A model generated the notes under the pieces. It was not told the DNA's origin, searched no databases, and saw only the letters and a list, made by a program, of their open reading frames with translations. This document shows positions 1 through 11,629 of a DNA stretch of 64,000 nt, one piece after another; within the stretch, counting starts at the first letter, position 1, and every line of letters begins with the position of its first letter. The DNA is from Penicillus capitatus (taxonomy: Eukaryota > Chlorophyta), in assembly GCA_965649825.1 (NCBI GenBank), contig OZ287696.1, forward strand, positions 124,001 through 188,000, read 5' to 3'. Both the position numbers and the translations under genes were made by a program.

Positions 1-363
1 GTTGTCTTCCGCCAACAGCTTGACTCAACGCGCCGTTGGCTGTAAAAGTGCAAACGTGGTGTTTCTGAACAAGACAGCTGGGACACGGAACGACGCGGTG
101 TTTCTCGCCATTCATTTCGACAAATCAGCAGACGGGTTCATTACATCGAGATGTCTGCTAAATGGTTAGTGTCAAGATCATCGCCTGTGGCAGAAGGACA
201 CAATACAGGCTGTCAAAAGAAAACAAAAATGATTCATTGCCTTGTGGATCCACAAGACTTCTCATCATCAAGAAAAGAAAAAAATCCATGCGCAAAAACA
301 CAACCACTAGCGCACATCCTTCAATTAAGACAGTAGCAATCAGGAAAGCGCTAAACAAGCGGT

Positions 364-934
364 CTAAGCAAGATTCAAGGCCGGAGAATGGTCGGCCGGG
401 TCCTCCACGTCTGGCGCATCGTCGACCGGGTCCTCCACGTCTGGCGCATCGTCGGCCGGGTCCTCCACGTCTGGCGCATCGTCGGCCGGGTCCTCCACGT
501 CTGGCGCATCGTCGACCGGGTCCTCCACGTCTGCATCGTCGGCCGGGTCCTCAACGTCTGCATCGTCGGCCGGGTCCTCAACGTCTGCATCGTCGGCCGG
601 GTCCTCAACGTCTGCATCGTCGGCCGGGTCCTCGACGTCTGGTGCATCGTCGGCCGGGTCCTCAACGTCTGGTGCATCGTCGGCCGGGTCCTCAACGTCT
701 GGTGCATCGTCGGCCGGGTCCTCCTCGTCGATAGCGTCTGGTGTATCGTCAGGTTCGCTCGGCTCCTCCTGTAACAATTCCTTGCGTGGGGTTTCGAGGA
801 TATCTTGCATGGCTACACATGGGTACGATATAGACAAACACAACGGAAGTGTGCGTCTTACGTCGAGCTGAGACGTGGAACAGAGCAAAAGCAGCGAAGA
901 CCAAAAAGATAACCAACTTCTGCCCGCGAGCCAT
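364..934 (-). CDS. Secreted acidic tandem-repeat protein
   Basis: Two exons: 934-862 and 812-364, joined across a 49-nt GTAAG...TGTAG intron (861-813). Exon 1 encodes a clear signal peptide, MARGQKLVIFLVFAAF followed by ALFHVSA. Exon 2 opens with PMQDILETPRKE and then runs into a very acidic repeat, ADDAPDVEDP or the shorter ADDADVEDP, about eleven units, ending DHSPALNLA. The start is the first ATG in frame; a TATAAA on the same strand lies at 1056-1051. The MARG start and the junction just after Ser-Ala-Arg resemble the secreted genes at 25.2 and 38.8 kb, so these may share an ancestral signal exon. Such proteins are expected outside the cell or in the secretory lumen, perhaps as calcium-binding or surface material; that is inference. 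I do not recognise a named family. The other open frames through the repeat are by-products of its 3-nt periodicity. Confidence 0.6.
391..708. repeat. Tandem repeat, 30-bp and 27-bp units
   Basis: Eleven contiguous units beginning GTCGGCCGGGTCCTC. The order is four of 30 bp, four of 27 bp, then three of 30 bp, followed by a degenerate unit to about 750. The short units lack one codon (GGC). All unit lengths are multiples of three, so the coding frame on the minus strand stays open. It encodes the acidic repeat of the secreted protein. Confidence 0.9.
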
Positions 935-3900
935 GACAACTGCTTTTCTTCGAAAAACAAGACAAGGACTTGCAAAAGCGCAGAGATCTTCGAAAACAAG
1001 ATAGGCTACAAAAACGCAAGAAAGTGTTCGAGGCAGAAAACAACCTCGAATTTATACGCCTGAAACGCGAAGCAACACGTGGTCTTCGCTGCCATGTAGC
1101 TGCAAGACGACACTTGTCAGGGAGCTTCGCTGATCCAAATCATCGGTCTGTTCGCGGATTCTGCGGCCAATGTCGCATTTCGTTCCACCCAGCGAAAATT
1201 TCTGTGGTCGATGAGCGAAGCGTTTCGGGCAAAGGTCGCATCTCGTTGTATCTGATCGGCACCTGGTCGATTTTTCGGTCGAGTCGCTTCCTATCACATG
1301 TCGCACGGGTCATGTCACCACGTGGCAGCACTTCGGGTGTCTCCGCCAACCGATTTTGCGTTCGAGGTCTTCACAAGGCACGACGCGATGAAGCATTCAG
1401 CTTACTAAGCGAAAGCGGCAGCAGCAGTTGCAGTCCATGTGTCTGTTTTGTTGTTCAGCGGCCTCGTGTGCTCGCTCTCGGCAAACCTTTGTTGACTTCA
1501 TCCTCGTGACTAAATTGTCTGAGCAGTCGACCAACGCGTGCTTACCGCAACACAGCTGCACGACGAAAGGTCGCTCGGGAAACTCCGTGGACACTAAGAA
1601 AGCCATGCGTGTTCCATTCCCAGCCACTTTAATGGCTCAGACGGGTTTGCTGCTCCTCTCAGAGAACCGTACCTGAAAGACAAGCGTTCTCGCTGCAACG
1701 ACGGGCATGTCGTCTTCGTCGCGCTCTGGCACTCGTCGTCGGCCTCGATTTCTCCCACCTAGCAACCGCAGACGCAGACGTAACGTGCCTTGTTAGGACA
1801 TTAACTTCTGTGGTTGTCGAGGCACGTTTTCAAACCTGTAGGGCGACGTGTAAGACCGCGGCCATCTTTGTGGTCCGTTGTCTACTGCCGTTTGAGGGCG
1901 TTTCGCCCGAGCATGTCGCCCAGCAGCATCTCGATCAAGATTATTTGTTCGCGTCCATGTGAACACCGGATGTTGTGTTTAAAGATCTGCGATTTGCGAG
2001 GTGACTCTTCTCACGATATTACTGACACATTTTTGCATCGACAGACGAATCTACGCGTCGTCGACTGCAAAACGTTTCGTTTTCGGCTAACAGCTGTTCG
2101 CGTCTTGCTCTGTCGCTCTGAAAGCTATCTGCAGTCGATGCTGATACCGAAAACTTAGCTGCGAAGCAGATGAAAGTGGACAAAACGTGCCACCGTTACA
2201 ACCAGCGAACGCAAGACTCGGTGAGGATTTTAAGTACTGGATGGGCCAAGAAGTATCTAGATCCAGTAGAAAGGATATGAATCTCCACATATGATTCAGA
2301 TGATTGTAATAAATCTGCTGACTACGAGATGCATCCGAACCAAAACAACACCGATCGGTGTGACAAGTACTATCCCTTGCCCATCTCAAGGTGCATGCAC
2401 CATCTGTCATGCGAGATGCAGGTAAGGTTAACAACGACACTTGGTCACACATTTCATTTCGATGTCGACGTATTTTGTTACATAAGGCGCTGGAGGACGC
2501 CTGGTCATGAGATGCATTGACTGGTTTGTCGGCAGCTGAGCATGTACAAGGTCTGCAACACGTTTAGAGGGAATACCCACTCAAAAGGAGGATGCGAATT
2601 GCAGACATCTGTTGTCGCATGTGGCTTCAATGATCTGAGCAATCATCTTGTTGTTCATTCTGATAAAGATGGTCTTACAGCTTCTGAAGTCCTGCTTCAA
2701 TGGCTTTGTTGACAGCCATGACAATGAGCTGTTGTTCTGTCGACGACATGAAACCATGCAGCATGACAGCGACCCGTTTGTAGCAGGGGTAATGCATCCC
2801 CTTACCAATTGCTTAAATTGTCAAATGACGTCGACGTACTTGTTCCCGACGTATTCGACCTACATACAAGAAAGTAAAAGATGTGAAGAGTGGATACAAA
2901 ACGATCAACATGAGTGATGTCCCTTTGCCGCGATTCTGCAGTGTATTCGTTCGAGGAGTTGAAGGCTGTCTGCGTGGCGACGGAACGGTCAGTTTTTTAT
3001 TCTTCGCTCAACAAAGGACATCTGTCCTTCACAAAATGCTCGAGTCGACTATCACATAATCGTACAAGACATGCTGGGCAGTTTCACGGACGTTCGTCGG
3101 AATAAAGCCGTATGCGACAAACGTGTGCAGAGTGTGCTGTACCTTACCCTTCTCTTGAAGATAGCGTCCTGACATCTCGCCAAACATAGAGGTGTCGTGC
3201 GTCTTCGGGTTAGGATGCCTAGAAGTTGCTGTTCGAGGGGAGAACTTTGGAAGAACGGTGTTACTCGAGGTTTTCCATAACGCCTTACCTTTTGAACGAT
3301 AAACGCTTCACATTGAAAGCCACATTTTCGCTACGCTTAAGGTGGTGCGAGTCGACGAAGACGGACAAGGATTACAAAACTCCAAATCTGCCTGGCTCGA
3401 TCATTGCCTCTCTGAAAGTCTGTGACGAAGGGCAAGAACATGTCAGCGTACGAAATGCACATGAGCGGATAAGAGTTTGCAAAGAGGCTCGGTAACAGCG
3501 CATGTATCTAATGAAAAGATCCGGTGAAGGACGTGTCTTTAGATGATGTGCTCTTTCAGTTTCCATCGCGCGACGATCGCCGAAGCGAACGATTCGTGGC
3601 TTCTTGTAAATCGACGAAGCGCGCAGTGGACTATTACGACTGCAAAACAGAGAAACGCGACGAGCTCAACACTATAACTGCTTTTGCGTCAGTGTTGAAA
3701 TCTTTTACGTCTTTTTGTGAACTGCCGCGTGTTTGAGGAACGTAAGGAATTCGTTGTCATGCGAAATGATATGTTACAAAGCTCCAGAGTGGCTGTACTT
3801 TACTCTGAACCCGTCTAGGAGAGGACGCGCAGCATACTTACCCGCTAGGTGAAGCTTAAGCTTGGAACCGGTTCTCGATGATACCTGCAATTTCAGGATA

Positions 3901-4351
3901 AGAAGCATCACCGTGACGAGGCCGCGGACACGCTAACGTAAAACATGACACATGATGGAGAACGTTTTCCGTGGATGCTTCAATAGAGAGCATGCCGATC
4001 CCGCAGGCAGTCGGCATTTCTCGAAGCGTTGGAGAAATCAAAGAAATGGCGGAATCGGTTACAGAAGTAAGGAGAAGTTTTAGTGCTGCTTATCGATACA
4101 GACTCATGCTCACAGTGCAAGACGTACACAGATGCACACACGGATGTCATGCTGAACGAAACAGTAATAAACACTTTTCTTGGAACTTGATGCTTAGAAC
4201 GTTGCAAGAACACTTGCTGTTCAGTGAATCAAGTAATGGAAAAAAAGGATGTTCTCCTAGACGATAGGAGCTGTTCAAGGCACATGCGAATGACAAACGT
4301 GCAGTACGAAAGAAAAACAGGTGGCGATCTCGTGCTCTGACCGACTGGCTT
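935..4351. other. Gene-poor stretch
   Basis: About 3.4 kb in which I find no supported gene. Open frames are all under 180 codons, of low complexity or chance-like composition, with no recognisable domain and no duplicate in the window to test them against. The TATAAA on the minus strand at 1056-1051 probably serves the secreted gene ending at 364. Small single-exon or multi-exon genes could be hidden here. Confidence 0.4.
1051..1056 (-). promoter_or_regulatory. Candidate TATA box
   Basis: TATAAA on the minus strand, 117 nt upstream of the ATG at 934 of the acidic-repeat secreted gene. The other four small secreted genes in the window also have a TATAAA-type box, at 67-85 nt, which supports this one though it is the most distant. 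Confidence 0.4.
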
Positions 4352-4967
4352 TCAAGGTCCAACAGTAACATTGGCGACGGCACTGGCACTCGCAACAGCA
4401 TTTTCCGAACTTCTTCGTAGGTCGCCTGTCGAAGACATGAAATGCAGTATGATTGTCAGAGAAGCAACTTACAGTTGACAACTGTTCGATCTAGGACCCA
4501 TATGATGCTCAGGTCGCGGGGACACACGTAACAGATGGCTCGAGGGAATCTCAGACAGCTCCGATTAACACACAGGTCTGGGATGCTTGACACCCGTGCG
4601 ATGCTCTCCTGATCGGCAACTCCTATGAAAAGCATTCGGCGAAGATAGACTCGGCCGTGCGACGTCGCAAGTAACGTTTTCAGAGACGCGTGTCTTCGTC
4701 AGCCGGGCAGCGAAAAACACACTCTATTTGCGACTCCGCGGCTCGAGTTGAGTGCTCGCTCTCCGCGGCGACAGAGATAACGTGGACTAAGGATTTGGTT
4801 CGCTCACCTGTGGCAGTCGCATTTGTCGGCGTCTGGGACTGAGCAGGCTGCGGCTGCGGAGATTGTTCGGTCTGTGCGACGACACTTCCCTCCACGCGTA
4901 TCTCTTGTGCAGTGGCCACCGACGCCAGACAAACAAGAAAGACAAACGCCAAGGCACTCTTCATCAT
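4352..4967 (-). CDS. Secreted Cys-rich protein, copy 1
   Basis: Minus-strand gene of at least three exons. Exon 1 starts at the ATG at 4967 (MMKSALAFVFLVCLASVATA, a textbook signal peptide) and continues with a Gln/Pro/Thr-rich linker to a GTGAGC donor. A later exon carries the conserved core IPDLCVNRSCLRFPRAICYV, followed by PRD and IIW, and ends VVNC; a GTAAGTTGC...CGACAG intron then leads to a last exon ending at TGA 4354-4352. The paralogue at 10.5-11.1 kb has the same exon plan and keeps IPDxC, CLRFPRAxC, PRD, IIW and VVxC although linkers and introns have diverged. That pattern argues for constraint on the secreted core. A TATA box lies 67 nt upstream of the ATG. Family and function are unknown; the boundary of the middle exon is approximate. 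Confidence 0.55.
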
Positions 4968-5033
4968 TACGAACGCGACGAAGGGACTAAGAGAGACAGA
5001 GGCGAACAAGGCTTCGAGAAAGATGGAGAGTCG

Positions 5034-5041
5034 TTTATAAA
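5034..5041 (-). promoter_or_regulatory. TATA box of secreted gene copy 1
   Basis: TTTATAAA, 67 nt upstream of the ATG at 4967. The paralogous gene has TATAAA at almost the same distance (76 nt), supporting both as real core promoter elements. Confidence 0.6.
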
Positions 5042-6128
5042 GACGCGGGTTGCCGTGGGTAGAAGCGGCACACGTCGACTTGTCCCCGAAGAGGGAGTTA
5101 ATATGGGCTGTACTATTGCATGGTGACGTGTCTGCGATGTTGAACTCATGGTCGTCAGCTTCGACGCGCCGACCGATTTGAATCAGATTAGAAGAGGAAA
5201 GGAAAAGCCGCGCACGGCACAGAGCAGGTAATCCGCGGACCATTACTCAAGAATCGCGTAAAGTTTACTCATTGTTGCACTGGTCTAAGGCTGACGTGTC
5301 AACTGTCCTCTGCCTATGCGACGCGCAAGGACAAATGCAGATATCGTTTTTCAGGTAGCGGACCATAGCAACTGACTGCCATTCACACAACGCTTGTTTC
5401 AAACAGGCTGTCACTGAGGCATGATGTGCAGACGGATATCGTCGCATGGTTACTGAAAAAGTTAACCTTCACGCTCGTACACCATTCGTTTTCGTCAAAA
5501 CCGATTTGATGCGTTTTGTGCGAGCGAAGGTTGGCAGGAGTGCACAGCGCGTCACGGAAGAGACGTTTCGCTAGTTTTCCTTACCTGCAGATATCTCTCT
5601 GGCTTTGTTCAGTTGATTTGGAGAAGTACCATTTCATTGTGGCAGAAGAACCCATCATTAACTTTAGTGCTCGGCCGGTGTCAACGAATCGGCGCAATAC
5701 TTCGGCGAAAAGGGTGATCGCGAATTTGCCTTTGCGTAAATCTTTGCGTTTCTAAAGTCTGCTTTCCATGAGGAAAGATCTCCGATCTCATGCGCTCGTT
5801 TTTTTCTAGAGGGGGTGATTAATAGACAGGTGCGATATGTTGGAGGTGCCCTTCCGCAATGACAGATTCTGCTGCACTCTCCCAACAGCCTTAGCCTTTA
5901 ACGAGGCTGCCCGATCGGTTTCACTCCTTAAATACTCAACAACTTAGTGGGTGTGCCAGAGGCGCATGACCTTATCATCTGCTTGTCTGCTCGTGTAATC
6001 TCTTTCTTTGGGTATTGCGAGGTCTAGCTTTCGAACACGACGCTGCTGGCAGTTCGTCCGACCAGATAGCCAGCGCATTCTCTACCTCGACCGTCTGCGA
6101 CAGTAAAAACACTACCTACCTGACAGAG

Positions 6129-6477
6129 ATGATTGCTCTCGGCACTGTGACAAAGAGACTGCCTTCTTTTTTGTTTGACACAGAGACAACGGTATCTACG
6201 AATCCACTTTGTACTTTTCGCTGCACTTGCGGCTATTCAATGCAGTCTGTGCGTGCTAAACACCACCACAACAGCTCCTCTAGTACACTTCAGAGTTATC
6301 AAAACTGAAACAGAGATTGTTCTGGAGCAACCTCGAATTCCAGCATCCAGGCATCGGAACTTAGAGTCTTGTTGCTGCAACAGATACGAGTTCTTCCTTA
6401 TCGACGATCTGGACTTGGACATCGGGATGGAGTGGATAGCGACATCTTCTCATCCCACATCCGCCACTCGATGCTGA
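6129..6477 (+). CDS. Possible small secreted protein
   Basis: Tentative. An ATG at 6129 (MIALGT) can be joined across a 36-nt GTGACA...GACACAG intron to a frame reading RQRYLRIHFVLFAALAAIQC and then SLCVLNTTTT, which looks like a signal peptide with a mature part of about 70 residues containing several cysteines. The right-arm copy (21.4-21.7 kb, minus strand) keeps the hydrophobic stretch but its frame stops soon after NTTTTAPL, so at least that copy is truncated. It may continue into further exons to about 6830 that I could not resolve. Confidence 0.25.
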
Positions 6478-6971
6478 CCCACTCCAAGGTGTGCGAGCGT
6501 ACGGATGACAGATCCAGCGCAGACAACTTCAGAAAGGCCAAGAAACGCGATAGGTCAAAGAGACGCACTTGGACTAAACATCGAATTAAAAAACGAAGAA
6601 AGAGAACTAAGCAGGCAGTTCAAAAACAAACACAGAGTTCAAAAAGGTGCCGAGATTGTCGATTGTGTAAAAAAATCCAGATCCCCCTTCTTCTCTCCTG
6701 GCCACTTCAAGTCTCGCCCGTCCCTCCTCGAGGACCTCTGCCTCCTCGTGCGTCTCAGTGTTGCTGGCCACTGTCGTGTCCACTAGAATTCGCATCTTCT
6801 GTGGCATTGGAACGCATCTACAAAGCGCAGTGAGAACAATCTGAGATTTTGTTGAGGTCACGACATTACCTTTTTAGCCTGTCTCGCGTCAGTCCGCTCC
6901 GTTTCATTCTGTTCCAGGGTGTCTGGCGAGATCTTTCTCTTGGAAACGGATGCCGCAATCCGTTTCGATGT

Positions 6972-8260
6972 TCAACTTGCGATTCTGGTGCGGCGTCTGG
7001 ACCTTCTGCCGGAATCGACGTCCATGGAAGCTTCGACTCTCCTTTCGACTGCAGAAGGTCCCGCTCCAGAGCCCAAAATCTGTGTCGTACGTCCGTGGGG
7101 GTCTGGTGTTGGGCACTGACGGCGACGCGGATCTTCTGGTGTGTCGTACATTCTGCCACCCTCGTCGGCCTTCGCCATCTCGAACTCCATCAGCTCCTCG
7201 AACTGCATCCAGCGTGCCTGCTTCTTGAGCACCATGTCTTCGAGCGGCTGTATGCGTTTTTCACGCTCCTGTAAGTCCGCAGCACGCCTAGACAGAGACC
7301 CAAACAGTCAATGGCACATCAAAAACAGCAGATCCGAATACCTCTCCAGTTTCTCCGATGATCTGTGATGTGTCTCGAGGAGGTCGGCCTTTCTGCACAA
7401 GCACACAGTCTGAGCGTCAAACAATCAAAAACAGTACTCACTCTCTGTCCACTGTTGCATTCCTTCCGTGCGATTTCCTCCAGTTCTGCGCCCGTCGCAC
7501 GGATGACGCGAGCAGTCTCGGCCTCGGTGGCTTCCTTGCTTGCCGCCAGTTCTGTCCTCCGGGTGCCGATGTCTTCTTCGAGGACGAGGAGGAAGTGTTT
7601 CCTCCAATCGGCCTCGGCTCTTTGCACCTCGAGGGGATCGGTGCGTCGAAGGACCCCTCGTTAGAAACCAATTTCTCCTCGCGCCCATCGAGTACGGCGC
7701 GCCTGCAGACACGTCGCTGTCAAGATTTGCCAGCGAGTGCTAAGAGGGCTTACCTTTCCCAGATCCCGCGTTCCTTCTGCAGCAGCGAGGATCCGAGGGC
7801 GCGGATACCCTCTTCTCCTGCATCCAGCTCCTTCTCTTGTCCGTCGCGCAACGCGACGAACTCCGCCTTCTCCTTCGCTAGCCGTTCTTTCCCGGATGCG
7901 AGGTGTCTCTCCCTGTACGCACAGAACCATGACAGGTTATTCGAGGGCATGAACGAATGTACGTCCTGCTCAGGTGATAGGCCTTTTCGGCCAAAGCGTC
8001 GTTGTCCAAGTCGAGTTCTATCTCCGCCTCCTTCAGAGCTCGCTCCCACGCGTCGAGTCTGTTTTTGAACCTAGAGACACCGAATCGCATCCAGCGTTTT
8101 TGAAAGGGCAACGGCGAATACACTTTCGAAGGCTCTCTCGATAGCCCAAGGCGTCGTCGACGTTGCGCTGTTCCTGGGCGGATGCGCGTCCGTCCGGCGC
8201 TGCAGCAAGTGCCCGTCCTGCTTGTGCACGTTCATCGCTTTGCAGTCGACCGTCTTCCAT
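6972..8260 (-). pseudogene. Coiled-coil gene, left-arm copy (frameshifted)
   Basis: Starts at ATG 8260 (MEDGRLQSDERAQAGRALAA). Exons are separated by short introns and encode charged heptad-like sequence (FKNRLDAWERALKEAEIELD; ERHLASGKERLAKEKAEF; KQARWMQFEELMEFEMAKAD) with an Arg-rich basic tail. Compared with the right-arm copy at 19.6-21.0 kb it has lost one G from a run of five near 7652, which shifts the frame inside an exon, and it ends early at TGA (RIAS) where the other copy reads on through RRTSKR. The intron at 7326-7288 has a GT donor; the equivalent intron in the right arm has GC. The composition suggests a structural or scaffold protein. I do not recognise a family. Confidence 0.55.
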
Positions 8261-9113
8261 TTTAAAAAACAGAAAACAACAACGCTTCGCAAACAGTTCG
8301 TCGTAAGCGAGAACGCGAGAACTCGAGAATGCGATTCGAGGCTGCGGTTATCGAAGATGACGAGACACGCGGCACGTTCGCGGTTCCGCGCGGCTTGGAA
8401 CCTTCTCGCTGTCCGAAAGAGGCACGTGCCCGTGTAACCGTGTCTATCTCCACAAACAATGGAATCCGCGGCAGCCACTGTTAGTGTTCTCTGCACGTCA
8501 GATGAAGACTTTCGGTCGGAACAGCATGACAACGGTGCTTACAAGAACGTCTTGTGCACGCTTGCCTCTCGAACGTTAAAAAACTGAAGTGCGAGTTCTG
8601 ACCCCTCTGCAAAATCGTCATCTACAAACGAACGAATTGGTGTAAGGCGAGTTCTGTGTGCATAACAGTATGAACGCCTTCGGGATGTTGAACACAACAG
8701 GCTTTTCAAAGAGAATGGCGGTTCGGGACACATTCCTCAATGAGATCCATGAAAAAAGAACTCTCTGCCTGTTGCAGTATACTAGAGTGATAAGCATTTC
8801 GAAAAAATCTCTCCATAGCGTGGCTGCTCCTCTCGGGGACAGGATCTCCATTTCCCATGACAGATATGGAAATGTCGTCCCGTGTATCGCATTGTTCAAA
8901 CATTTCAAACTTCGTTGGCCATCATTCGGCCTGCTTCTGTGCACATCTTTTCCATAAACGGTTCCCACGAGACCGGTAGCTACAATGCCGGCGACTGTAA
9001 TGACTACTACCATGATTACCATTGACAACACCGGCGGACAAGGAAGACGAAGAATGATGTTGTTCAACCTCCTCTGGAGATGAACGGTCAAGGGATGAGC
9101 AAGTTCTCCTCTG

Positions 9114-9559
9114 TTGAACGGAAGACATTCTTCCCACACGGGTCACACTTTCGATCATGTGGGTTATTTGGGAATCATTGAACAGGGCTTGATACAATTT
9201 GAGTGTGTACTTGCACTTGCGTTGACAGACAAAGAGTATCTCCTCATTCCTTTGTGCGCACGGTGCACGAGAGCTGAACGTCTCACACATTGGCTGCACC
9301 GTGCTCTGAGAGGTTTTAATCACCTTCGAGAGAAAGGCGACAGTTGTACACGGTCACGTCGTTGCTTTCTTCGATGGTGGATTTTGGACATCTAAGTTTG
9401 CAAGAAGGAGGGTTCTGGCCGGAGGAATGGAAGGCGGTCAAGAGAGAGGGTTCGCAGTGGCCGGTTGATCCAGAAAGATCAACTGTGGTCATGGTCGATG
9501 TCAAGCTATCGAACTTGGAGGCCACTTGTCGTGACGTCTCATCTTTCCATCGAGACATA
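9114..9559 (+). pseudogene. Nup107 exon fragments (left arm)
   Basis: Translating the plus strand gives VLALALTDKEYLLIPLCA, then AERLTHWLHRALRGF, and after an intron EEWKAVKREG, VDVKLSNLEATCRDVSS. These match consecutive exons of the intact Nup107-like gene on the minus strand near 42.5-42.2 kb. Weaker similarity may extend back to about 8620. Start, N-terminal and C-terminal parts are missing, so this is a truncated copy carried in the inverted-repeat arm. Confidence 0.6.
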
Positions 9560-9605
9560 TGAATGCTGTTCATGATGTGACTGGCATTGAGAATGCTGCT
9601 CGCAG

Positions 9606-10473
9606 AGAGACGGCTCGGAATGAGATGCAAAGAGCGGGAACTTTGTAAAAAGACGTTGTGCCTTTTTGCTTGACACAAGAAAAAAAGATAGCTAGGAATG
9701 CTTCAGTGACCATGAAACTCCAGCTTTTGTGAATGGTCGATTCATGAGGCTCAATTCATAAAAGTCACGCATAGCTTTGCAATAGCACAACAGGAACGAA
9801 TGACAAGCTGCCGACGTGCCGTTTGGCAAGGTTGTTCAGGGAAAACTCAATTTTCCCTCGGAACGAAAGGACTGTCATTGAAAGCATAAAGATCTGATGC
9901 AGCGAATGAAACTAATGGGGCATGAGTGCTCTGAAGTCTCTTGGTTGGCCGAGGTGTTAAGCTCGATTTTTGCAAGAGATTTTGTCGAGATGTTGAAACC
10001 GGTTGCAATATTCTAGCGTCGTCTAGATTCAGAATCGCGTTTGTGTGGAGATACACAAGTCAAAACAGGTAGATAACACTGGAAAGCATGGTCATCCATA
10101 CAACATGCATTTCATTTGAACATCCTGACATGACATCGCTCATAACACCCAGAAAAATGAGACACCCGTCAACGAATCGAAAACTGTCCAACGAAGACCC
10201 ATTGATACGTCACAGCTGAAATACTAAGACAAAAACTTCTTATCCGGCAATCCAGTTGCCGAAGATAAAAAAATAAACAGTCAGACGATGTCGTCACCCC
10301 CAGTCGCATGCAGGCGACTAATGGGCATTATTCAGAAGGATCTATAAGCATAGTGACATCTTTCTCTAACCAACTGACATGTCAGCTTCCAACAGTGGCG
10401 GAGACGGAGGCGGTATCAGTAGAATAAAGGTCCGGTTCTGCCCCACTGGCGCATGTGCGACATGCGCAGATGG
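9606..10473. other. Intergenic, nothing recognised
   Basis: Between the end of the left inverted-repeat arm and the last exon of the second Cys-rich secreted gene. AT-richer than its surroundings, with no open frame over 70 codons that has a recognisable feature. Confidence 0.4.
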
Positions 10474-11058
10474 TTACAAGTCACCTGTCGCAGGAATCAA
10501 ACGTGTGCAGTGGTCGCGAGAGAGAAGTAACTTACAACTAACGACCCTTCGACCGACGATCCAGATGATGGTCGAGTCACGGGGAGACACAAAACAATTT
10601 GCTCGGGGAAACCTGAGACAGCGCTGGCCAGCGCAGCTATCTGGAATGCTCGCCACCTGTGTTGCCGTCGCCTCTGCAGTAGCCACAGAGCCTATGACAA
10701 GAATCTTAGCAAAGTAACAAATGAAGCGTGATGGTGCAAATGTCATCAGCAAAGCAACAAGTTCTCGGCGCGCGTGGACAGCACCAGAAAGTCAAGATAA
10801 AGCAACGCGTTGGCAAGAGGGTGCTGTTTAAGCATGAGTACGTAAGGGCACGTTGCCCCGTGCTGTCGGGCAAAACGACGCCAGCGATTCGGTTTGCTCA
10901 CCTTCGGCAGTGGCAGTGGTAGTTGTCGTCGTGGATATAATTGGTGATGGAGATCCTCCAGCCTGGTCGACTATTACACGTCGCACGACTCGTGGACCCG
11001 CAGTGACCACTGACGTCAGACAAACGAGGAAGATGAACATAACGGCACTTTTCTTCAT
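10474..11058 (-). CDS. Secreted Cys-rich protein, copy 2
   Basis: Paralogue of the gene at 4352-4967, same strand. Exon 1 (11058-10912) encodes a signal peptide, MKKSAVMFIFLVCLTSVVTA, and a Ser/Thr-rich linker, then a GTGAGC donor. The core exon (about 10700-10530) reads IPDSCAGQRCLRFPRANC, VSPRD, IIW and VVSC. A GTAAGTTAC...GCGACAG intron is followed by only a few codons (DL) before TAA at 10476-10474, so the tail is shorter than in copy 1. A TATA box lies 76 nt upstream of the start codon. Cysteine positions are the same in both copies. The function is unknown; the protein is probably secreted. Confidence 0.55.
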
Positions 11059-11133
11059 TATGAACGCTGCGGCGCAAGCAGGAGAGAAACGCAGAAAGGA
11101 ACGCGGTGTTCAAAACGCTTGGCAGCCTTGTCC

Positions 11134-11139
11134 TTTATA
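11134..11139 (-). promoter_or_regulatory. TATA box of secreted gene copy 2
   Basis: TATAAA on the minus strand (within CTTATAAAGG), 76 nt upstream of ATG 11058, in the same place as in the paralogue at 5034. Confidence 0.6.
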
Positions 11140-11629
11140 AGGGTCCCTATGAGGCTTACGCGAAAAATCGACAATCGCCAAACTGCATGACAACATGCCA
11201 GCTGTTCCCAACTTCGACCAGAAGTTCATGCATACGTGGAAGTGCCGCGGATCTTCCAGGTAGTCAGCTGCCTCGTTGCAAGCGCATTTGAGTCGGATCC
11301 TTCTGAAAACGATGGTCTTGTAACAAACAGCTCCGGAAAATACAATTCCTTAAACGACGTGTGTGCTCGACGCACATTCACCTGCGTCAACAGCGGGTCG
11401 TGCATCGTAGACAAGTGCCTTCAATAACATCCTCTCTACAGAAGAGCAGAGAAAGATGGCGAGCGCATTTTGTTTCTCTGCTCAAATCAAGAGTCGCTTT
11501 ACGAAAAACCAGTCTGAAGTTCACTAGATGCATGGACACATGGGTTCGACACAGACAATGCACATTCTCCAAAATCATTGGCTAAATCGGGGATCCTTGC
11601 TATTGCGAGAAGAACGACAGCAGTGACTC

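Larger units (their letters stand above)
5579..9605 (+). repeat. Left arm of 4-kb inverted repeat
   Basis: This segment matches the reverse complement of 18270-22257 over essentially its whole length. Examples are the blocks around 5650 and 22180, 7640 and 20200, 8300 and 19600, and 9450 and 18400. By eye about nine in ten bases agree, with small indels. It holds a damaged coiled-coil gene, a possible small secreted gene and Nup107 exon fragments. The 8.7 kb between the arms is single copy in this window. Confidence 0.85.

Noticed and set aside
162-774. Long Arg/Pro-rich and Val/Arg-rich open frames on the plus strand across the repeat
   Set aside because: They exist only because the repeat unit is a multiple of three. 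Only the minus-strand frame joins a signal-peptide exon with proper splice sites.
970-1509. 179-codon plus-strand frame
   Set aside because: Composition looks like chance translation, with no domain, no duplicate and no signal; not supported as a gene.
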